The notes: generated by a model not told the origin, from the letters alone. Shown: positions 10,095-21,060, numbered from the stretch's first letter. The stretch is DNA of 64,000 nt from Anastrepha obliqua (GCF_027943255.1 NC_072893.1:121147784-121211783); one strand, 5' to 3'. Numbers and translations: made by a program.

Positions 10095-10776
10095 GAATGT
10101 TGTGTCAAAATTTTAAGTGGATCGGAGCAGAACTCTCGAAGTTATAGCCTTTGTAGGCACTTTACCTCGAATGAGGAGCATCGATAATTTTTCAGAGTCA
10201 TTTTTTCAAACGCGTTTTTCCCGAAACGACTTCTTAAAAGTCGGTGCCAATCACAACTCCGAAACTATTCAACCGATTCTTTTCAAATTTGGCACACGTT
10301 TTCTAAATCAAAAATTCCTCCCCCCCACACTGTTTTTTTTTTTTAATTTTTTTTTTAAGGTTGTTTTTGACTTACAAATATGGCGAAATTTTTCGCCAAA
10401 AATGCTCGTTTTACGTTTTTTTGCCACCAAAACTATATTACAAAAATGAAAAAAAAAAAAATTTATTAATGGGGGGGGGGGGGGGGGGGGGGGGCAGCAT
10501 TACGTCATACTTTGACTGAAAAATTCGACTTTTTTAGTTTCAGATGATTCTACGACGAATGCCGATTGGCACCGCAGAGCACCTCTCGAAAAACATATCC
10601 CCAAAAAAACTCTGTCATGGGCTTATTTGTCAATATTTTATTATTAATATTTTTTAAAAACTTATTGAAAAGATGTATAATAACATGCAACTGATTTTAT
10701 TAAAGTATCTTAAGCCATATTTCTGTAAAAAATTAAAAAAAAGTGTTTTTTTTTAGCGCTAAACCCTACCATCCCC
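10095..10776. mobile_element. TTAA-type MITE remnant, left end missing
   Basis: The right end, read in reverse, is TTAA then GGGGATGGTAGGGTTTAGCG and a run of A. It resembles the left end of the 7944 element (GGGGACCGTCC..CGCGCTAAAAA). The interior word AAACGCGTTTTTCCCGAAAC matches the style of the other TTAA elements. The left terminus was lost where the mariner remnant begins. Confidence 0.5.
10471..10494 (+). repeat. 24-G homopolymer
   Basis: Twenty-four consecutive G, inside the MITE remnant and preceded by an A run and ATTTATTAAT. Such a run is very unusual in AT-rich insect DNA and hard to assemble accurately. Confidence 0.9.
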
Positions 10777-10784
10777 TTAATCCA

Positions 10785-11425
10785 TAAAAAAATGAGAATA
10801 GGGTTCCCACCTTATTTAAAACAGCTTTAGTGAATAAAATTTTTTTAAATTAAAAACGATATAATTATAATATTATAAACGAAATATAAAAGAACATTTT
10901 TATATTGTTTATTATTCATTTAAAAAGGTAACAGCGAAAGATCTTAGAAAAGCTTACACTTGATGCAGATTATCTTTCAGAATATTCGTATGAGGTTGCC
11001 ACTTATTATTTAATTATTTAAAATTATTTAAACATGGAATAGAATTAATGGAATAGAATTGAATTGAATATAATAGAATTGAAAATGAAAACAGTTGAAT
11101 AGAAATGGAATAGAATCGAAATAGCTTTAATAGATAATATTTCCTTTAACTTAAAAACGAAATATAAATGAAGATTTTAATATAATTATTATTGCCACCT
11201 AATTTGCGTTATAAATTTTTAATTGAATTAATTATTCCAAAAAGTAACAGCGATAGATGTTAAAAAATCTGAATCTTGCACAAGATTAGCTGTGAGAATA
11301 ACAAATGAGGTTGCCACCTATTACGTAACTCTTGAAAATTATTTAAAAACTGAATGAAATATTACGAGAGGTATTTTAGATAATTTTAACTCATAAAAAT
11401 GTTAAAATAGGGTTGCCATCTAATT
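10785..11425. repeat. Degenerate ~300-bp repeat, units 2 and 3
   Basis: Two further units of the array seen at 9060. Each has AGGGTT-CCA, GTGAATAAAAT, AACGAAATATAAA, GTAACAGCGA-AGAT and GAGGTTGCCACYTATTA in that order. Between them lies a GAATAGAATT-type simple repeat (11040-11125). Confidence 0.55.
11040..11125. repeat. Degenerate GAATAGAATT simple repeat
   Basis: Runs of GAATAGAATT, GAATTGAAT and GAAATGGAATAGAATCG. A short satellite-like expansion. Confidence 0.7.
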
Positions 11426-11528
11426 GAACTGTATATTTCACAAGTGTGAAATATGATTGACGTACTTTGCCATTTGCACAAATTATGAACCTTCCAATGG
11501 GATGATTAATTTTGCTCCACCTTATACA
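11426..11528 (-). repeat. Short dispersed repeat GGYGSMGCAAAATTAATC, copy 1
   Basis: Reverse complement begins AAGGTGGAGCAAAATTAATC. It continues through GCAAATGGC and ACGTCAATCATATTTCAC, and is shared with 15719, 38128, 45230 and 50947. It abuts the LINE piece at 11.5 kb. Confidence 0.65.
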
Positions 11529-11850
11529 GTACACCAGCCACCATAAAAAAATTGATACTGCTTTTTCAACGGAGTTATTATATTTTAAAACTTCATCCAA
11601 AATATTTCGGAAAAATATTGACTTTAAAATGAGCAGGAAAATAGCGACCTTTCTCCTAAAACTCAGCAGAAAGGACCTGAGAGTACTGGTGAGTGTAATC
11701 ACAGGGCATAACGCCTGTAGTCAGTATATGGCTGCCATGGGGGTCGTCGACAGCCCGACATGCCTATCCTGTCCTAAGGATGACCACAGTGCAGAGTATT
11801 TTCTCTGTAGCTGTCCGGCGTTTTCCAGAATCAGACTTAGGATATACTGA
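11512..11850 (+). pseudogene. LINE ORF2 C-terminus after RNase H
   Basis: From about residue 40 the frame reads KLSRKDLRVLVSVITGHNAC, then GVVDSPTCLSCPKDDHSAEYFLCSCPAFSRIRLR. The pattern L-R-L-x3-TGH, then C-x2-C, E-(H/Y) and LC-CPA is the well-known C-terminal segment after the RNase H domain in I/LOA-type ORF2. The finger histidine is replaced by Y. A stop follows RIY, and a downstream frame still reads DLLRFINESKRFVEE, so a frameshift separates the last residues. The first 40 residues are not LINE-like; they overlap the short repeat. Non-functional. Confidence 0.65.
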
Positions 11851-12075
11851 GTATGGATAAGGTTCATACTCTTCATCTTCCGGATCTCCTAAGATTCATC
11901 AATGAATCCAAGAGATTTGTGGAAGAGTGACCTCAAACTAATTTATCCGTCTTACCACCCTTATTTTATCTTTCCTATCTCTATTCTTTCTACTGAAATC
12001 TATCCAGGTGTAATACAATGGCCTCCTGACTGAACGCTTGGCCTTGTTCAACCCCCCAAAAATCTAATCTAATTT
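11529..12075 (+). mobile_element. I-type (RNase H class) LINE, 3' end
   Basis: A C-terminal coding piece (11620-11850) is followed by a 3' UTR containing TACAATGGCCTCC and ending in a TCTAATCTAATT tail near 12070, the short-repeat tail expected for I-like elements. It is 5'-truncated. Confidence 0.65.
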
Positions 12076-14136
12076 CCAAAAATCTGGGTATTCTGATTGC
12101 GTTGATAACATTTGTAAACAGTTTTATGCACACGTTTTAAGCTTAAACACTTCTAACACTGAGGTAATTTTTTGAAATTTTTTTCAACTAATTTCTTTTT
12201 TTATAAAAAATTAAATTTTTCGAGAGACATACCTTCAAATCGATCCGGCTTATGTTAATTTTAGTATTTTTCCAAAACACTTGACGGTTGTCTTAAATTA
12301 TAATATAATTTGTAACTCCGGTGGAAAAGATACAACTTTTTTAGGTAGCACACATAAGTATGCATAGTGAGACGCACTGGCTACTCAAAAACGGTTCTAA
12401 CACTTTGGGTAACATTTTTAATTTTTTTATTGCAATATTTATAGTCAACCTGATACTATTCCTTAAATAAAAAAGTAAATTACATTACTTTTCAAACGAA
12501 ATAGCAGCGAAAACATAATCCATCTAGTCAACTAACAAAAGAAGAAAAGAACTAAAAGATTTCATTTGGTTCGAAAGATTGAATTAGTAACAAACAGAAT
12601 TGTGCCCGATAAGTGGCCAAACAATAAATATCAATAAAATATTTATTTAGCAAAATGAGCGAGAACTTTTATCTGCTACGATGCATACATACATACATAC
12701 ATTTATACAATAGTTATAACGGCACTGCGACACAGAAGCGCAAAAGAGCTTTTCTTTGCTGCTCAAGTAGTGAAAATTACTCATTAGCTACAGTAAAAGC
12801 TGAAATGATGCTTAGCTCTTTAAATATTTAGGTAAACAACATATTCGGCGAACACAAAGAGCGTGAATGGCAATAGCAGCGACAACAAAAACACCAGCGG
12901 TAATAACAATAAAAGCGACAAACCATTGAACACCGAATGCCGCAAACTTGTTTGCAATGATGATGACTAAAATTATTTGCATAAATTTATGTGCAAAAGT
13001 CAGTGAAAATGTGGAGAGAGAACGAAAAAAAGAAATGGAATGAAAAAATCATCACCGGTGCTGGTGGGTGTTGAAGCAGAAAAAGTTGAAAAGAAAGTCG
13101 TCATAGACGAAGAATTTTAGTTTGCCACTAGTTGCAGAATTGGTACAAGTCAAATAAATAAATAAAAGGCTATTAAAATTCATTAGAAGTCGAATGATAA
13201 TAAAGTAAGTGTTGCTGAAAACGATGCATGCGTGAATGTTGATAATGCACTCGTACTCGTACATGCATAGACACATTCATATATGGAGTGTAGGTGAGGA
13301 AAGGAGTTCTGTGGCTGCTCTAATGTAATTTTAATGTATGTTAATGTAAGCACAAAGTGACAGACAGACAGACAGTAGTCGAATTCCAAAGGAAAGGGTG
13401 GCAATGTATGCGAAATAAAGTTGACAGACAATTTTGTAAGGAGATATTTGGGGGCTTGTGTGGAAAGAAATTGAGAAATAGCGGAATGACGCCATATGCT
13501 ATACAGTGTAAGTGCGGCCAAGGAAGTTGAACAGTTTCAGTAATACTTAGGTGGGGGAGTGAAATTTTAACTTTACGAAAACATTAAAATGAGCACTGGC
13601 GCAGTACAATTTAACAGAAAATAGTAGAGTGAGAAATAAGTTTAAAATAACTTTCAAGGCCACTGAAAATAATGAAGTACTGGGAAATAAAAAAAATACC
13701 CCAGAGTAAATTCAGCGTTAAATTGCCAATATCTTAGGCATCTCTTTTTAATGAGTACCCGATATTTTCTATGCCGAATTATTGAATTTTTATTGACGCA
13801 TGTCGCGTTTCGTGTTGGAAAGCTGTTCGGAAAGAATCGGAAAAAATCTTCTTGAAAATCGTTGCAGCGGAAGTACAAAACTATTGAAAAAATATTGAAA
13901 TAAAAGGCTATTTCATACTAAGCGAGCAGGAATAAAGTGATGCTCTGGAATTTGTTCATATTTTGAGTAATTGCATTTCTACTAAGCTTGAAAATGTACA
14001 CAAAATTTTTTCCTTTTTGTAATTATTAGCTATCGGCTTCTAAATAATATTTTTTTTAATTATATTTTTAATGTTTATTTAAACACTTTTCTCTAAATAA
14101 CAAGTCTAGGCATATATGTATGTGCAATGGATAATA
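12076..14136. other. Unique AT-rich spacer with CATA microsatellite
   Basis: A (CATA)n run lies at 12684-12702. The stretch 12700-13530 is less AT-rich and looks unique. I see no supported exon. Its longest minus-strand open frames, near 13.2-13.5 kb, have no family resemblance. Confidence 0.4.
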
Positions 14137-14760
14137 TACGAGGTACGTCCAAAAATAAGGTGAACGTTCATTTTTCTCCAAAAATATTTATTTATTCATC
14201 AATTTCTATTTTATCTCCTTCAAAGTATTCCCCCTCAGATATAATACACTTCTGCCAGTGTTTTTTGCATCCTCGAAGCAGTTCTGATATTCACTTTTTG
14301 GTATGTTCCTGAGCTCTTTCAACGATTCGGTGTTTATCTCCTCAGTCTTTTTATGAGTGTCTTCATTCTTGGGAGCAAGAAAAAGTCGCAGGGACTAAAT
14401 CTGGTGAATACTGTGGCTGAGGCATGATAACGGTTTTTTGTTTTTGCCAAATAATCTCTGACAAGCACAGATGAGTGAGCAAGTGCATTATAATGATGTA
14501 AAAGCCATGAATTTTTTTCCACAATTCCGGGCTTTTTTTCGTATTGCTTCTCGCAAACGGCGCATAACTCTTTATTTACTGCACGACCTTTTGGTAAGAA
14601 CTTCGGATGCGCCACACAATGGTAATCGAAGAAAACAGTGAACAACATTTGAACATTTAATCGAGCTTGACGTGTTTTTTTTGTCATAACCATATACCCA
14701 TGATTGGTCACCAATAATTCCTGAGCGATGGTCATGCGACGTTGTTAGCTACACACTCAC
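14137..14760 (-). mobile_element. mariner fragment with left inverted repeat
   Basis: The left end reads TA then CGAGGTACGTCCAAAAATAAGG, a typical mariner terminus. The transposase is on the minus strand. No matching right terminus is found by 14860, so it is truncated. Confidence 0.75.
14190..14755 (-). pseudogene. mariner transposase, frameshifted fragment
   Basis: Pieces in order on the minus strand: GDQSWVYGYD (first catalytic D with E changed to Q) in one frame; MLFTVFFDYHCVAHPKFLPKGRAVNKE; NSWLLHHYNALAHSSVLVRDYLAKT, where the second catalytic D of HHDNAPAH is now Y; and SPCDFFLLPRMK with the third D. Frames then shift, and SLKELRNIPKSEYQNCFED marks the C-terminus near 14250. The helix-turn-helix region is absent. 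Two altered catalytic-box residues plus the frameshifts show this is dead. Confidence 0.7.
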
Positions 14761-14860
14761 GATAAATATAGTGAACAAATACTCGGTGTTACCAACCTGC
14801 GCAGGACTGGCTGCAATGGCATTATATTATTCATACAGCAGTTAAAAGATTTTCTAATAT

Positions 14861-15718
14861 TTGTCTACCTTTCTGTTGTTTTTCCCCTCACTTGGCATTC
14901 TCCAGTGATTTACTGACGCCTCTCTCTTATACCGAAAATGTGCCAATTCACTAATGACTACTTTCAGTGACAATTTTTTGCATGAATTGCTAAAATGTGG
15001 CAGTATCAACAATGCATATTTTTCCACTGCTTTTTTCTAGCATAACAATTTTTTTTCCAAAACTCTTGTATTCCGGTTTTTTCATTCAACTTTTTTCTTC
15101 AAGTTTCTTAACCCAACTACCACTTTGTCACCTGCTCTCTCCTTCATTTGTCTGCCATGTGTGCAGATCTATGACTTGGAATAGGAATTTTGTGCAAATG
15201 ATTAGAAGAGCGTGTGAATTGTTGTAGTGGCAAAGAAATGAGATTTTTAGCACGCGCTTACTATGGAAAGTGGTCACCGAAAAGAAAACAGCTTAAATAA
15301 AATATGTGAAAAAAATTTAAAAATAATAGAAAATTAATAACATGCCAGGAAAAAAAATTAAATATAAAAAGAGCGAAAAAGTGTTATAGCACGGGATTTT
15401 AGTATTAGCGTAGGCGAAATAGGTGCACATAAAGAGGCACATGTTATTATAAGGCAAGTCAAATAGAATTTTTAGGCAAGATGGTCACAATCAGTCGCCA
15501 GATGCATTAGAGAACATTCATCTATAATTCCACAATTTATCCATAGCTTAATCTGCCAAAAGGGCATAAATAATAGAACAGATGGGGTTCCTTAGGTTCA
15601 AGCTGTTACGACCTTAGCCAACCGATATATATTTCATTTTTGTTTTTTTATATATGTTAAATAAATCTTTTTTTTTTTAATGATGGAAATATTTATTTTG
15701 ACTTTTAAGAGCTCTATT
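14861..15718. other. Unique spacer, no gene seen
   Basis: AT-rich with a mildly pyrimidine-rich stretch (14980-15180). No family resemblance in any frame. Confidence 0.4.
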
Positions 15719-15841
15719 ACTTGTCTGTTTGTATACTGCAGCTGTCTAGTTCACAATTGTCAAATATGACTGAGGTACGATGCTATTTGCAAAAGTTATA
15801 AATCTTCTGATAGGGTGATTAGTTTTGCGTCACTTTATGTA
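15719..15841 (-). repeat. Short dispersed repeat, copy 2
   Basis: Reverse complement reads AAGTGACGCAAAACTAATC, CCCTATC, TTTGCAAATAGCATCG, then GAACTAGACAGCTGCAGTAT and ACAAACAGACAAG. It shares the longer downstream segment with the 45.2-kb copy, so the family is at least about 130 bp long. Confidence 0.7.
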
Positions 15842-16444
15842 AATGTATGTATGTTCATAAGAATGGCCCAAACCAATTTTGTTTTTTGTGTTAAGCCGTA
15901 AATTTGTTCTATGTAGGCAGTTATTGGTTTTTGCTTTCTTTGTTTTTTATATTTACTCGCGTCGTCAGCGCTTCCAAAATTACAATTAAGGTTTTGTGGA
16001 AAAATTCACTTTATTTCTCTTCATAAATGCCTAAGAAATATTCCCAATGGTTTATATTGAAAAGAAAAGAGTTTAACTATTTTTTATGGGGTCTCTAAAA
16101 ACCACCTAAAATTCAAAAATGACACTTGGAAGTATTTTACCAGCTCAAGTTCACAGTCTTTTGAGGCAGCATTCTTTAATATATGAGGCCCTTTGCTCTA
16201 GTGGAAAATAAAGAAAATGACAATGATGATGATACTTTATCAATTCCAGTTAAAATGGCAAAATATACAGTGAATTTCATAAATGTAGCAGTGGGACTTA
16301 TTGGCAAGTCTCGATAATTTATTTGTATCAGATTGAATTTTTAAATTTTTGTATGAAAATAACGTTGATTTTTCTACAAAAACCGTATAAATTCTAGTTT
16401 CAAACTTTTGCAAATGAAGAAAAAAATGCAATAAATTTTTACCA

Positions 16445-16800
16445 AAACTTCAAATTTTTAGCATAATTTTAAATTTTTTATCAAAACTTAAAATTTTTAT
16501 CAAAATTTATAATTTCTTATCATAATTTCAAATTTTTATCAAAACTTTTAATTTGCATCAAAACTTCAAATTTTTATCATAATTTCAAATTTTTATCATA
16601 ATTCCAAATTTTTATCATAATTCCAAATTTTTATCATAATTTTAATTTTTTATCATAATTTCAAATTTTTATCAAAATGTCAAATTTTTTTAAAATTTCA
16701 TATTTGCATCATAATTTCAAATTTTTATCATAATTTTAATTTTTATCATAATTTAAAATTTGTATCAATATTTGTATCATAATTTTTTTAATCAGAATTT
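16445..16800. repeat. AT-rich minisatellite, ~19-bp unit
   Basis: Roughly twenty degenerate copies of AAATTTTTATCATAATTTC head to tail. Confidence 0.85.
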
Positions 16801-17176
16801 TTTTTTTCAATTTGTATATTAGTATACAGGGGTATATTTAATTGAATTTTGTTATAATAAAGAGCAAACTTGAAGTGATTAAAAAATCGCATTCATTTTT
16901 AATAATTTTCCTCTAAGTTTTTTCCTACATATGAAAAAATGTCAACCATTCGTGATATGAAAAAAAAGCATTAGACTTTCAGCAATTTGGCAAAAATTAA
17001 CACTTCAAACCTACTTTTTATTGTAACAAAATTCAATGAATTAAAACTCTGCATACTTAATTTTTTTTAAATTCTGATTGAAATGCTTGGAATTTTTAGG
17101 AAAATTTTTGAAATTTTTTTATAAGTATACAAGTGACACCAAAATTGTAGCAAGAAAACCTGAAAAAGTATGAAAC

Positions 17177-17560
17177 TACGAGGGCGGTCCAATAAGTCCG
17201 TGACCTTTTGTTTTTCTGACCTCTTTACTGAAAAAGAAATACTTCTCCTGTCAACAGGCATCTGTCAGTTGACTCCTGTCAAAATTTGAACGTGCTGCGT
17301 CAGTTAGTTTGTGTTTTACAGCTACCTTTATCAGACTACCCAGTAATTCACAGTCGACCACAAACGCAATCGTGTAACAACTTCACAGGAAGGTTTGGCG
17401 TTGTTTAATCGCAATATGGAGGAGTTTTTGCGCCGTTTTGTAACCGTGGACGAAACATGGATCCATCACCACACACCATAAACCAAATAACAGTCGAAAC
17501 AGTGGGTTTCTAAGGGTGAATCGGCTTAATAAGCACACGAAATTCAGTTTTTTCCATTTT
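17177..17560 (+). mobile_element. mariner fragment with left inverted repeat
   Basis: The left end TA plus CGAGGGCGGTCCAATAAGTC is a mariner-type terminus. A short coding remnant follows. The right end is lost near the SINE at 17575. Confidence 0.7.
17388..17520 (+). pseudogene. mariner transposase, first-aspartate segment
   Basis: The + strand reads QEGLALFNRNMEEFLRRFVTVDETWIHHHTP, a stop, then QSKQWVSKG. VDETWIHHYTP is the hallmark around the first catalytic aspartate of mariner transposases. The N-terminal DNA-binding half between the terminus and here is gone, and everything after KQWVS is missing. About 40 of about 345 residues survive. It is a different mariner lineage from the 9.4- and 14.2-kb copies, judging by the terminus and the FLRRFVTVDE wording. 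Confidence 0.75.
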
Positions 17561-17574
17561 CTCCTCAAATTACT

Positions 17575-17896
17575 GGCGGCCGCCGTAGCCGAATGGGTTG
17601 ATGCGTGACTACCATTCGGAATTCACAGAGAGGTCGTTGGTTCGAATCTCGGTGAAACACCAAAATTAAGAAAAACATTTTTTAATAGCGGTCGCCCCTC
17701 GGCAGGCAATGGCAAACCTCCGAGTGTATTTCTGCCATGAAAAAGCTCCTCATAAAAATATCTGCCGTTCGGAGTCGGCTTGAAACTGTAGGTCCCTCCA
17801 TTTGTGGAGCAACATCAAGACGCACACCACAAATAGGAGGAGGAGCTCGGCCAAACACCCAAAAGGGGTGTACGCGCCAATTATATATATATATAA
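17575..17896 (+). mobile_element. tRNA-derived SINE, best-preserved full copy
   Basis: The head begins GCGGCCGCC. It contains a pol III A box (TAGCCGAATGG, 17586-17596) and a B box (GGTTCGAATCT, 17639-17649), 53 bases apart as in a long-arm tRNA. The body has GGTCGCCCCTCGGCAGGC, CTCCATTTGTGGAGCAAC and AGGAGGAGCTCGGCC. It ends with CGCCAATTATATATATAT. Short open frames through it, on both strands, are coincidental. It would be transcribed by RNA polymerase III and mobilised by a LINE enzyme. Confidence 0.9.
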
Positions 17897-18084
17897 CATT
17901 TATGGTAAATATTTCCCACGAGAGGAACTGGCAAAAAAAGGCGTTCTCAAAATTACAATAATTGCAACGGGACCTGCATTTTACCCACAATTTCAAAAAC
18001 AGTAACCAGAAGCATACTGAACCGTCTTAAAAATCACCTTGAAGCAACTAGACAAATTTTCATGTCGGTTTTTCATACGTATGA

Positions 18085-18467
18085 CTGCGCATCATCATTG
18101 AGCATGCACTGAATTTTAAGTGAAAACTACACCTCTTGTTCAGAGACTTCGAAAAAGCCTTTGATGCGTCAAGCACGAATGCATATGGGCAGCTTTGCGG
18201 AGAAAAAGTGTCCCAGTAAAACTCGTAGCTCTTACTAAATAAAGCTACCACAGCGCAAACTGCCGAGTGCTCCACAAAGGTGCGTTGTTAAGACCTTTTC
18301 GAGTTGAGAGTGGATTGCGTCAAGGATGTATCCTATCCCTAATTCTTTTTCTTCTGGTTATCTGTTGGAGATCTTCGTGGCACTCAAATGGAAGCTTGGC
18401 AACACCCTGCTGAGATACCTGACCTATGTCGATGACATCTGCTTATTGTTACCAAAACTTTCTGATC
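18085..18467 (+). pseudogene. Non-LTR reverse transcriptase, catalytic core part 1
   Basis: The + strand reads LRIIIEHALNFK, a stop, LHLLFRDFEKAFDASS (region A, first catalytic D), then in other frames ANCRVLHKGALL, ESGLRQGC (the S-G-x-RQGC motif) and LGNTLLRYLTYVDDICLLLPKLSDL, in which YVDD is the YADD box with A changed to V. This FEKAFD...YADDICLL type is a different LINE lineage from the Jockey copy at position 1. At least two frameshifts and several stops are present. The 5' part and endonuclease are absent. The TTAA MITE begins right after KLSDL. Confidence 0.75.
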
Positions 18468-18471
18468 TTAA

Positions 18472-19193
18472 GGGGGGACCCTCATTTATCGGGTCAAAAA
18501 AATCGATTTTTTGGAAATAATTTTAATTTATTCTACAACTATTTAAGAATATACTTTCAAAATTTCAAGTCGATATCTGTATTTTTGAAGGAGTGACAAA
18601 ATTTTTAACAGGACGCGACGGGTGGCCTGATCGCCTGTATCCAAAACGTTAAACGCGTTTTTCTCGAAACATCATTTTTCGATTTTGTGTACACAATTGA
18701 GAACGCTGTATTGAACCAATCAGGCTTTACAATAGCTCATTTTAAAGATAATTAAATTGTTTTCAATGTGACATTAAGTGTTTTAAAAAAAAAAAAGATT
18801 TTCATATTTTTTTGTAATTTTAAAGTCAATTTTTATGCATGAAAAATCACTTTTAACATAAAACTGGGTAAAAAATATCAATTTCGACATTTTTTTTTTT
18901 AAATCAAAATGTCACATCGAAGGTATTATCCTAAAGTTTTAAAAAAAATTTGGTTTTTTTATTTCAGAAAAAAATTCAGAGCGCTAGAATGTACACAGAT
19001 AGAATGAGGTGCCATGGACGAGGTGTATATTTCCATACTTAAAATGTTTTTTTTCTTCTCCGAAAATTTTTGTAGACAGTCAAGACATTTATTAAAGTAC
19101 TTTATGAATTACAAAACGTTTGAAGTTATTTTACCTGAGAAAAAAATTCCCAAAAATGATGCATTTTTCGACCGTCTAAATGAGGGTCCCCCC
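18472..19193. mobile_element. TTAA-type MITE, 722 bp, inside reverse transcriptase
   Basis: The first 17 bases of the termini are perfect inverted repeats (GGGGGGACCCTCATTTA), followed by about 30 imperfect bases. TTAA flanks both sides (18468-18471 and 19194-19197). Excision at TTAA rejoins two collinear reverse transcriptase pieces. No transposase is encoded. The interior contains AAACGCGTTTTTCTCGAAAC. Most likely mobilised by a piggyBac-like transposase elsewhere. Confidence 0.85.
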
Positions 19194-19197
19194 TTAA

Positions 19198-19291
19198 GGC
19201 TATTACAACGACCGTGCATCAGCAATTTCATTGAAACCGAATCCAAAATGGTGGCTCTCGGCTTATCATGGAGCGAATTGATTGAGGTCTG
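19198..19291 (+). pseudogene. Non-LTR reverse transcriptase, part 2 after MITE
   Basis: Continues the 18085-18467 enzyme: HQQFH-type residues, then ESKMVALGLSWSELIEV, matching the region after the YADD box where such enzymes read ES-KT-VMALG. It ends at a stop at 19289-19291. Beyond it I cannot follow the LINE. Confidence 0.6.
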
Positions 19292-21060
19292 ACGCCCTAT
19301 GCTTCACAAGGACTGTTGTTATAACAGCAAAAATAAAAGCCTATACAGCCATGTGTATGTATGTGAAGAATGAGGAGGTATAACAGACCACGTGTTGATC
19401 AGTGTAGTTATAATGGCCTAGTATTAAAAATATTAATAATAATTTTAATTCTTAATAATAGTAATGGACAGAGTCGATGTAGTCGGAAAAGGACTTGAGG
19501 GCGACCAGTTTGGTAATGAGTAAGCAGGCTCATATTAGTTTGGCCTTTTATTTCGCATAATAATTTACAAATAATTTTGCAAGAACTCACAAGAAATAAA
19601 ATCTTTACACGCCCCTCATCTTGTTCAAAGAAGTTCGCCCCTTAAGTCGTTCGTTTGGGTGAACGACAATTGCACAGACGCGATCTTAGAAAATTGGCAG
19701 GCAGTTTAAGAAATAAATATTTATTAAAATAGAAATATAATACATACACACATCCATGTATGCGTGTATGTTTGCTTATGCGCACGCCTCAGTTAACCGC
19801 CAAATGCATGTGTTGCCAACAATAATCGCCAGCAACAAATGCCATCTGCAATGCCGCTGCCACAACACTTATAACTACCTGCATGCCATTACTATGAAAA
19901 TTATTTGGCTCACAACAGCTAAAAATGCTGTTAACTCGCAACCAGTTCGCTTAGCAGTACTCTCCACTCGTTAGCTTTGCGCGCTGTTAAAACAATCGCA
20001 GCTATGCGGCATGCAACATTTTACGATTTAGTGGAGGACACATTGGAGTAACCTTGATCTTGTCAGCATAGCACATTGAAGGCTTTTGCATGCGAAGGTG
20101 AGACCAGTTGAGAAAAGTTCAGTGCTGCTCGTGGTTCAAGTTCAATGCTGAGGGTGCAACGGTGAGTTGTTGTGTGGAGAATTGGAGTCGACTGAGCTTA
20201 GTTGAGCGCGAGAGAAGCAGCGCGAGTGTGCAAGTGCTAGTTTTTGCGCTACTCATCGTGCTCAGCAGCGCCATGCTCCAAGTCTACAAATCGATAGGTG
20301 GCTTGTTTTTTCAACTGAGTAGCGCGCCTTTCTAATGCTGACAAGCATTTGCTGTGCAGTTGCGGTGGCGCATGCGTTTGAATTGCACGCGCTCAATGTG
20401 ACTCTCTCACTGCTACTCTACTCTCATACGCTCCACTAACAGTTTCTACTCTACACAAACATGCTCTGCTCAAGCAGATCACGCGCGCTCTACTCTGCTT
20501 TTCTAACTTTTCATTGTAGGCACAAGCGCTGCTATTCTCGTCTGCTCAGCTTGCGCTAAGAGCTTATTTCTTCCCATGGCTATGTGTAGATGCCTGCAAG
20601 TGGCTACAGCAGCGTCCGCAATTTCTTCAGCCTCAATCGTCTGCTAACTTTCTTGTGGCAATCAAATTGTTTCTCTCATCGTTGCCATTGGAGAGTTGGG
20701 CGCTCTGTTTTTGGGGCGGTATTGAGCGCTTTGTGTTTGGCTGCTTGCGGTTAGCCATTCTTAAGCTACCGCTTTTGCCAACTTCTCAGCTGCTTTCTCC
20801 TTACTAAGCAAGAAGCGGCGTTACAAATACAACATATCTTCTTCTTTGTTATCTTCAGCGCTGCTCTCTACTTGGCTTTTTTCGATTTGTGTATTTTTTT
20901 GTTTTTGTTTTTTTGTTTCCTTGGCTACTTGGCTCAGTTGCTATTTTGGGGCAACTCACTTGCTGCTGGCTGACTGGCTTCGTGTCGTCGTTGGAGACCT
21001 TTGAAGAAAGCATAAAAGAGGCAAATTTACAGGTTCAAAGTCATTGCCCATGATGCAATT
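19292..21060. other. Unique, less AT-rich region; possible regulatory DNA
   Basis: From about 19750 the sequence is clearly less AT-rich than its surroundings and free of recognisable repeats. A CT-rich part at 20395-20515 contains several CTCTACTCT words (GAGA-like on the other strand). An open frame at 20108-20335 has no family resemblance. A GTGAGT donor-like site lies at 20161. This is the most host-like stretch of the left half, but no gene can be assigned. Confidence 0.35.

Noticed and set aside
17586..17660. True tRNA gene
   Set aside because: A and B boxes are good, but the flanking arms do not close into an acceptor stem, and the unit recurs with a long non-tRNA body. It is a SINE head.
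17682..18005. Short frames on both strands at 17.7-18.0 kb (also at 46.2, 49.1, 62.5 kb) with recurring peptides
   Set aside because: They are translations of the SINE body in either strand, hence the repeated peptides.
20108..20335. 75-codon + frame in the less AT-rich region
   Set aside because: No family pattern. A donor-like GTGAGT interrupts it early, so it is not treated as a gene.
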